Made by a program: the position numbers and the translations under genes. This document shows, piece by piece, positions 5,080 through 9,884 of a stretch of DNA of 9,884 nucleotides. Every line of letters starts with the position of its first letter. Position 1 is the stretch's first letter. Under the pieces are notes generated by a model. The model ran no database searches. It was not told the DNA's origin and saw only the letters and a program-made list of their open reading frames with translations. Location of the stretch: the NCBI GenBank assembly GCA_026394995.1, contig JAPLZO010000048.1, positions 1 to 9,884 on the forward strand, given 5' to 3'. The stretch comes from Candidatus Woesearchaeota archaeon (GTDB taxonomy: Archaea; Nanobdellota; Nanobdellia; SCGC-AAA011-G17; JAPLZO01).

Positions 5080-8000
5080 ATGAAACTAAAAGCAATATTT
5101 GAGATACTAATAATAATATGTGCAACTTTTACAGTTTATTTAGCTCAGCCAGTAAATGCAGCCACAGCTACAGATCAAAAAGCATGTTGTGAAAAAACAA
5201 ATTCTAATCAATATTGTCAATATACAACAGTAGATCAGTGTAACCCTCAATCTAATATTGCTTATACTTCTTGTGAACAGACATCTTATTGTAAATTAGG
5301 ATGTTGTTTTAATAGTGATGAAGGTCGGTGTTATAAAAATACACCTCGTGCTTTATGTAATTATGAAAAATCTAGTACATGGCGTGAAGATGCAAATTGT
5401 GACTTAGCTCAATGCTCTAAAGGTTGTTGTGTTTTAAGTAATGAATGTTCATTTGTAACACAAACTCAATGTAAAAAAACAGCAACTCAATATGGTGTTA
5501 ACATGACATTTAAACAAGAAATTCAAACAGAAAAAGAATGCGTTGATCAATGTCGCTCAGAAGAAAAAGGTTGTTGTGTACATTCTGATAATACCTGTAA
5601 TTTTGGAACTCGTGCTTCTTGTACAGAAACATCTGATAATAATACTAAAGTTGGTTTTCATAAAGAAATGTTATGTTCTAATGATGCTTTGCCATGTGAA
5701 TGTGCAAAACAAACTTACACTGGTTGTTTGCCTGATAAAGATGAAGTTTATTGGTTTGATTCATGTGGTAATCCTGAAAATATTTATGATTCTGATAAAA
5801 TAAAATCCTACAATAGTGGTTATATATTACCTAAAGAGCAATCTTGTAATTTAAAAGGCTCTAATGATCCAAATTGTGGTAACTGTGATTATTCAACAAA
5901 TACATTATGTGGTAATGCCCCAAAAAATGTAAAAATGTCTTCTGGAGATTTTTCTTGTAATGATTTATCCTGTAAAGATATTTACAAAAATGATTTTAGT
6001 CCAAATTCTGGTAGTACTAAAACTAATGGTGAATCATGGTGTGTTTATGATGGTCCTGTTGGATTTGCACAAGATTTAGTTGGTTCACGTCAATATAGAC
6101 ATATATGTATTAATGGTCAAGAATTAACCGAGCCCTGTAAGGATTTTAGAGAAGAAATTTGTGTACAAGGTGTTCTTGGTCAAGTACCTTATGATTTACA
6201 ACAAACATTTTACATTAAAGGCAATTTTATAGAAGCAGCTTGTAGAATTAATAGATATCAAGATTGTAATTATTGTACAACTCAAAATTGTTGTGAAAGA
6301 ATTTCTAATAGAGATTGTTTTTGGTTAACAGCAGGTATCATAAATGTTGGTAATGGAACTTGTGTTCCTCATGTTCCTCCAGGTTTAAAATTCTGGGGGG
6401 ATTTAAACATACAACCTATATCAAGTTCTTCAAGAACAACAGGAAGTGTTGTTGATGTAACAGGTTATGCAACAACTACAAATACAGATACTAAATCATA
6501 TACTCCTGATGCAGATGCAGTTACTCAATGTGAAAAAGCTAATCAAGAATGTGAAGTTAAATATGAAAGACCAGGTATTGGATTATTTTCTGGTGGAAGA
6601 AAATGGAAATGTATTCAAAATTGTCAATGCTTAGAAGACCCATGGGTTACAGCAGCTCACACACTTTGTAAAGCTCAAGGTGATTGTGGAGCTAAATTTA
6701 ATATTGTAGGTAAATTTACAAAAGAAGGTTTTGTAGAAGATGCACCTGGAACTCCAAAATATGATGATTGGAATACTTTAGTTGTAAATAGTAAAGATAC
6801 AAAATCTAAATCATCAATACCATCATTTTTATCTGCAATGATGCCAACATTAATTGTTGCAGTATTTTCAGGAATGATGTCAAATAAAGGTTTTGTAGAA
6901 GGTGCAACAGTTGGTTTGAAAGGTCTTGGTGCTATATTCGAGTCTTTTAAAAGTTTATTTTCTTGGGGCACTGGTGGTTTCGGAGCAGGTGGTGCAAGTT
7001 CATTATTAACACCTTGGAAAGATATTAGTGCAAATTTATTTGGTTCAAAAGTAATACCCACTGGTCAATCATTAGCAGGTGTAAATATACCAGCAGGTTC
7101 TACTATTAGAATGTCTGAAGAAGCTTTTTTTGATAGTGCAAATATTCTAGAAGGAAAATATACAGACGCTAACTTTTTAGAAGCAGATATAGTAAAGTTT
7201 AAATCAGCAGAACCTTTACAAGGATTTGGTGATATGCAAGCTGGTGCAGAGATAGCAGCTCAACCAACAGCTCTTGGGAATGTTTTAGGTGTTGTTAACA
7301 CATTAATGTGGATTTATACAATAGTACAAATATTAGATATTTTATTAAAAAGTGAAAAAACAGAAAAATATACTATTAAATGTGAACCATGGGTAGCTCC
7401 ACCCGGTGGTGCTGATTGTGAAAAATGTAATGAAGCAGGTAAAGTATGTTCTGAATATAGATGTAAATCTTTAGGTCAATTATGTTCTATAATAAATGCA
7501 GGAACTAGTAATGAATTATGTGTTAACATTCATCCAAATGATGTTAATCCTCCAATAATTTTAGCATGGAAAGATGCTTTAATGAAAAATTACACATTAA
7601 CAGAACAACAATATCAAGGTTATAAATTAAATGAAAAAGTTAAACCATTTACACCAGTAACTCTTGGTATTAAAACCAATGAACCATCACAATGTAAATT
7701 TAGTTTACAACATTCTAAAAAATATAGTGAAATAACAAATTATTTTGATTCAACAATTTATCAATATAATCATTCAATGACATTTTCCTTGCCATCTGAA
7801 GTTACAACTGAAGAAGCTCTAAAATTAACAAATGGTGGAAAATATCAAATTTTTGTAAGATGTCAAGATGCTTCTAAATTGGAAAATAAATTTACTTGTG
7901 TAGATTCAGGATTTGCAGTATCTAATATTTACTATGGACTATATGAATGTTCAACAACTTTAACAGGATTAATGAATAAAGATAATGACTTTTTCTTTAG

Positions 8001-8586
8001 ATGTAAAGATCGTTCTAATAATGTAAATTCAAATTCATATAAGTTTACATTAAAAGGAACTATTCCATTAGAAATTTCTTCTATAGGACCTTCAGGTGAT
8101 TTAAAAGAATCTAATGTAACTTTAAAAGTTATAACAGCTCGTGGAGCTGAAAATGGAAAAGCAACATGCGGTTATAGTTTACAAGATATTTCTTTTGATA
8201 ATATGGTACAATTTTTAACAACAAATGCTAATTATCATGAACAACCATTTAATCTTTTACAAGAGGGTTCTTACACATATTATGTTAAATGCTTTGATAT
8301 AGCAGGTAATATTGCTTCATCTAGTACAACATTTAAAGTTTTAATTGATAGATCTGGTCCTGCATTAAGTCAACTTTACACTCAAGGTAATATTTTGCAT
8401 ATTACTTTAGATGAATTATCAACATGTAAATATAGTATTACAGGGATGTTTAATTATGATACACAAGGAACTCCAATGACAAATGAAAAAAGTTTAGATC
8501 ATGAGGCAACTCTTGATAGCAAAGTTTTCTATGTTACATGTGTAGATGATTTTAATAATAAAAATTCATTCATAATCTACCCATAA
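5080..8586 (+). CDS. Giant cysteine-rich secreted/surface protein B, paralogue of protein A
   Basis: The 1168 residues follow the plan of protein A: signal peptide (1-27, cleavage likely after PVNA), four CC modules (36-54, 75-93, 116-131, 165-181), VYWFDSCGN (223-231), NGESWCVYD (317-325), FREEIC (356-361), CKAQGDCGAKFNIVG (530-544), a second knot (768-814) and C-terminal beta-sandwich repeats. About 67 cysteines remain after signal cleavage. B differs in three ways. It has an extra cysteine segment (388-428, with CNYC, CC and RDCFWL) followed by a Ser/Thr-rich linker (about 448-475). Its two hydrophobic segments (about 582-600 and 731-757) are split by some 130 residues, partly Gly-rich. 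It lacks roughly 60 residues of the second C-terminal unit. The ATG lies 1 base after the pilin-like stop and there is no good Shine-Dalgarno, so translation is likely coupled. It acts at the cell surface by inference; no enzymatic motif is seen. Confidence 0.9.
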   Translation: MKLKAIFEILIIICATFTVYLAQPVNAATATDQKACCEKTNSNQYCQYTTVDQCNPQSNIAYTSCEQTSYCKLGCCFNSDEGRCYKNTPRALCNYEKSSTWREDANCDLAQCSKGCCVLSNECSFVTQTQCKKTATQYGVNMTFKQEIQTEKECVDQCRSEEKGCCVHSDNTCNFGTRASCTETSDNNTKVGFHKEMLCSNDALPCECAKQTYTGCLPDKDEVYWFDSCGNPENIYDSDKIKSYNSGYILPKEQSCNLKGSNDPNCGNCDYSTNTLCGNAPKNVKMSSGDFSCNDLSCKDIYKNDFSPNSGSTKTNGESWCVYDGPVGFAQDLVGSRQYRHICINGQELTEPCKDFREEICVQGVLGQVPYDLQQTFYIKGNFIEAACRINRYQDCNYCTTQNCCERISNRDCFWLTAGIINVGNGTCVPHVPPGLKFWGDLNIQPISSSSRTTGSVVDVTGYATTTNTDTKSYTPDADAVTQCEKANQECEVKYERPGIGLFSGGRKWKCIQNCQCLEDPWVTAAHTLCKAQGDCGAKFNIVGKFTKEGFVEDAPGTPKYDDWNTLVVNSKDTKSKSSIPSFLSAMMPTLIVAVFSGMMSNKGFVEGATVGLKGLGAIFESFKSLFSWGTGGFGAGGASSLLTPWKDISANLFGSKVIPTGQSLAGVNIPAGSTIRMSEEAFFDSANILEGKYTDANFLEADIVKFKSAEPLQGFGDMQAGAEIAAQPTALGNVLGVVNTLMWIYTIVQILDILLKSEKTEKYTIKCEPWVAPPGGADCEKCNEAGKVCSEYRCKSLGQLCSIINAGTSNELCVNIHPNDVNPPIILAWKDALMKNYTLTEQQYQGYKLNEKVKPFTPVTLGIKTNEPSQCKFSLQHSKKYSEITNYFDSTIYQYNHSMTFSLPSEVTTEEALKLTNGGKYQIFVRCQDASKLENKFTCVDSGFAVSNIYYGLYECSTTLTGLMNKDNDFFFRCKDRSNNVNSNSYKFTLKGTIPLEISSIGPSGDLKESNVTLKVITARGAENGKATCGYSLQDISFDNMVQFLTTNANYHEQPFNLLQEGSYTYYVKCFDIAGNIASSSTTFKVLIDRSGPALSQLYTQGNILHITLDELSTCKYSITGMFNYDTQGTPMTNEKSLDHEATLDSKVFYVTCVDDFNNKNSFIIYP
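5185..5622 (+). repeat. Four CC-x(5,8)-C-x(7,8)-C modules in protein B
   Basis: Modules at residues 36-54, 75-93, 116-131 and 165-181 match those of protein A one to one, including the internal spacing of each copy (x8/x7, x7/x8, x5/x7 and, in the last, x6/x7). The copies therefore existed before the two genes diverged. Confidence 0.75.
6823..7350 (+). other. Split hydrophobic hairpin of protein B with a long loop
   Basis: Residues about 582-600 and 731-757 are the hydrophobic segments equivalent to the close pair in protein A. The 130 residues between them include Gly-rich sequence (about 604-640) and a mixed polar part with LAGVNIPAGSTIRM (665-678). If both segments span the membrane, this loop is the only cytoplasmic part of the protein. 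Confidence 0.5.
7693..8562 (+). repeat. Beta-sandwich-like repeats in protein B, one truncated
   Basis: Units begin at QCKFS (871-875), TCGYS (1029-1033) and TCKYS (1115-1119) and end with FVRCQD, YVKCFD and YVTCVD. A further unit, ending FFRCKD (cysteine 975), keeps only its second half: after FVRCQD (925-930) the sequence goes within a few residues into FTC...YGLYEC, which matches A from about residue 794. The opening cysteine strand, DCRWD in A, is missing. This leaves nine cysteines here against ten in A. Confidence 0.65.
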
Positions 8587-8595
8587 ATATTTAAA
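8587..8595 (+). promoter_or_regulatory. TATA box for the first small anchored gene (leaderless)
   Basis: ATATTTAAA directly follows the stop of gene B and is centred about 27 bases before the ATG at 8618. No Shine-Dalgarno exists in the gap. The geometry repeats that seen before gene A and supports a leaderless transcript for the last two genes. Confidence 0.55.
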
Positions 8596-8597
8596 CT

Positions 8598-8617
8598 AAA
8601 AAATTATTTTTTCTTTT
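8598..8617 (+). terminator. A6-TTA-T6 inverted repeat and T tract
   Basis: Six A, TTA and six T form a 15-base perfect inverted repeat (8598-8612), followed by C and four T. Archaeal termination relies mainly on U-rich tracts, so this may end the transcript from gene B. It also fills the space between the TATA box and the next ATG, so it may be only promoter spacer. Confidence 0.35.
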
Positions 8618-9091
8618 ATGAAAAAAGGTGAACTTTTATCTCAACCATTTACCTATATTTTTGCTTTAGTATTAATGGGTATACTATTTTTCTTTGGATA
8701 TAGAGCAATAGCAGGTTTTCAAGAAAAAGCTCAGCTAATTGAATTAACTACTTTTGTTAATGATTTAAAATATAACATTAAAACTTATTATAATTTTGAT
8801 ACAGGAAGTTCAAAACAATTGAATTTAAACATTCCAAAAAAAATACAAAGAATTTGCTTTACAAATTTAAATGAGAATACAGCGACAACAGATCCATGTT
8901 TAAAACTATTAGTAAGTAAAAATAATAACTTATACATTTGCCCAGTAGAATCTTTCTCAATAAACACTTTTAAAATTGATTATTTAATGGTTAGTAAATC
9001 ACCATTATGCTTTGATGTTAATGGTAAATTTAATGCAAAAATAACAAAAATTATATCTAACAAAAAACCTTACATAGAATTAACAAAATGA
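8618..9091 (+). CDS. Small membrane-anchored protein with KKG...PFTYIFA N-terminal motif
   Basis: The 157-residue protein begins MKKGELLSQPFTYIFA, followed by a hydrophobic helix to about residue 27, then a short amphipathic linker and an outward-facing domain by the positive-inside rule. The KKG-x(4)-PF-x-[YW]-IF form recurs in the next gene and is one I recall from uncharacterised DPANN membrane proteins. The domain contains FVNDLKYNIKTYY (46-58), a GSS turn (63-65) and IPKKIQRICF (72-81), resembling a conserved '[YF]-x(2)-GS...P-x(4,5)-[VI]-C-F' pattern, with further cysteines at 94, 108 and 131. The single N-terminal helix and globular beta domain give it a pseudopilin-like shape, but no cleavage motif of pilins is evident. 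The ATG at 8618 is supported by a TATA box 27 bases upstream. It overlaps the next gene by ATGA. Function unknown. Confidence 0.85.
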   Translation: MKKGELLSQPFTYIFALVLMGILFFFGYRAIAGFQEKAQLIELTTFVNDLKYNIKTYYNFDTGSSKQLNLNIPKKIQRICFTNLNENTATTDPCLKLLVSKNNNLYICPVESFSINTFKIDYLMVSKSPLCFDVNGKFNAKITKIISNKKPYIELTK

Positions 9092-9884
9092 AAAAAGGAA
9101 TTTCAGATATACCATTCAAATGGATTTTTAGTGCATTTGTTGGAGTTATTATCATAGCATTTTTTGTAAGATTTGCTTATCAGCATGTTGATACATCAAA
9201 TAAATTAAACACAAGACAAATGATTTTTAGTTTAGATGATCAACTTAATGCTTTAAGTACATCGCAACAATCAAATAAATATATTGATATTAAACAAGAA
9301 TTAACTTTGGATTGTGATAATCTAAATTCTCTAGATTTTACAAAATCGACGGAAAAAATAATTTTTGCTCCGCCTTTATTAAAAAATGAAAAAATAGAAG
9401 CGTGGACTTTATCTTGGGAATTTCCATTTAAAATAGCTAATTTATATTATTTATCAAACAAAAACATTCGCTATCTATTAATTTATGATAGTAATTCATT
9501 CAATTATGTTAAAAATTTACAAATCCCAAAAATATTTAATTATCAGCTTATGGATATAAAAAATTTAGATCAAAACACAATACAAAGAAGTTCTTCTACA
9601 TTACAACAAGTCAATTTAATCTTTTTTACTCAACCTAAAACTATCAAATTAAAAGGACCTAATGTTAACACAGTTGTAGTTGATTTTAAAAATAAAGATA
9701 TTACAATTAAAAATAAACATTATATTTATCTAAATGAACCTCTACTTTATGGTGCTATTTTTGCTCCTGAAAGTTATGATTGTTTATATAAAAAATCATT
9801 AGATCAGCTAGGTCTTATATCTAATATTTATTCACAAAAATCATATTATTTGTTAATGAAGATTAATGAACCATTATGTAGATC
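9088..9884 (+). CDS. Membrane-anchored protein with KKG...PFKWIFS motif, 3' end outside window
   Basis: An open frame of 265 codons runs from the ATG at 9088 to the window end without a stop. The ATG overlaps the preceding TGA (ATGA), and no Shine-Dalgarno is present, so translational coupling is likely. The protein starts MKKGISDIPFKWIFS, continues as a hydrophobic helix to about residue 30, and then shows a region with LDDQLNALSTSQQSNKYIDI (49-68) and TLDCDN (73-78). The L-x(2)-L-x-[TS]-S...ID...C order is one I associate with DPANN relatives of the previous gene's product. Later sequence is mixed alpha/beta (for example YLLIYDS about 118-124, VNLIFFTQPKTIKLKGP 175-191). It looks like a larger companion of the preceding protein, sharing anchor and orientation. 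No enzyme motif is visible; the missing end could add domains. Confidence 0.85.
   Translation, partial: MKKGISDIPFKWIFSAFVGVIIIAFFVRFAYQHVDTSNKLNTRQMIFSLDDQLNALSTSQQSNKYIDIKQELTLDCDNLNSLDFTKSTEKIIFAPPLLKNEKIEAWTLSWEFPFKIANLYYLSNKNIRYLLIYDSNSFNYVKNLQIPKIFNYQLMDIKNLDQNTIQRSSSTLQQVNLIFFTQPKTIKLKGPNVNTVVVDFKNKDITIKNKHYIYLNEPLLYGAIFAPESYDCLYKKSLDQLGLISNIYSQKSYYLLMKINEPLCR

Noticed and set aside
5543..5803. Open frame of 86 codons on the plus strand, other frame
   Set aside because: It lies fully inside gene B, whose cysteine pattern and alignment with A prove the other frame.
6675..7061. Proline-rich open frame of 128 codons on the minus strand
   Set aside because: The proline run is the complement of the Gly-rich loop of protein B; no ribosome site or promoter supports it.
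1..9884. tRNA, rRNA, transposase, toxin-antitoxin or defence genes
   Set aside because: I looked on both strands and found no cloverleaf, transposase motif, terminal inverted repeats or known defence domain; the gaps are too small for hidden RNA genes of normal size.

Overview
The window is a very AT-rich stretch (about 70% or more A+T by eye, not computed) that reads as an archaeal chromosome. The evidence is a sliding clamp of the archaeal/eukaryotic PCNA type, the C-terminal zinc-ribbon tail of transcription factor S, archaeal TATA boxes about 27 bases upstream of start codons, and several leaderless genes. The N-terminal motifs KKRGQVTLFIILGI and KKG...PF.[YW]IF on small membrane proteins, next to giant cysteine-rich secreted proteins, recall DPANN archaea of the Woesearchaeota/Pacearchaeota kind. 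That placement is family recollection, not a phylogenetic result. All genes lie on the + strand and coding density is near 98%; no gap exceeds about 50 bases.

Region 1 (1-1130) is an information-processing block: the last 15 codons of TFS, a 100-residue single OB-fold protein one base frame away with a strong Shine-Dalgarno, and the PCNA gene.

Region 2 (1169-9884) holds five consecutive genes for exported or membrane-anchored proteins, without an enzyme domain I can recognise. Two giant paralogues (1034 and 1168 aa, 62 and about 67 cysteines after signal cleavage) share one plan: signal peptide, four CC-x(5,8)-C-x(7,8)-C modules, a conserved cysteine-rich core, two hydrophobic segments in mid-protein, a second cysteine-rich knot, and a C-terminal tandem of beta-sandwich-like repeats carrying aromatic-x-x-[RKNT]-C-x-D-x(2,3)-N. 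Between them sits a 252-aa protein with a pilin/class III-like signal (KRGQVTLF). After them come two smaller proteins with an N-terminal membrane anchor and a shared KKG...PF.[YW]IF motif; the second runs off the window end.

Transcription signals suggest units starting at pcna (weak promoter), at the first giant gene, at the pilin-like gene (TATA plus Shine-Dalgarno, with the second giant gene 1 nt downstream) and at the first small anchored gene (TATA, leaderless, with the last gene overlapping by ATGA). The most interesting content is the five-gene locus as a whole, which looks like an uncharacterised, disulfide-stabilised cell-surface assembly of small archaea. Its job cannot be read from sequence.
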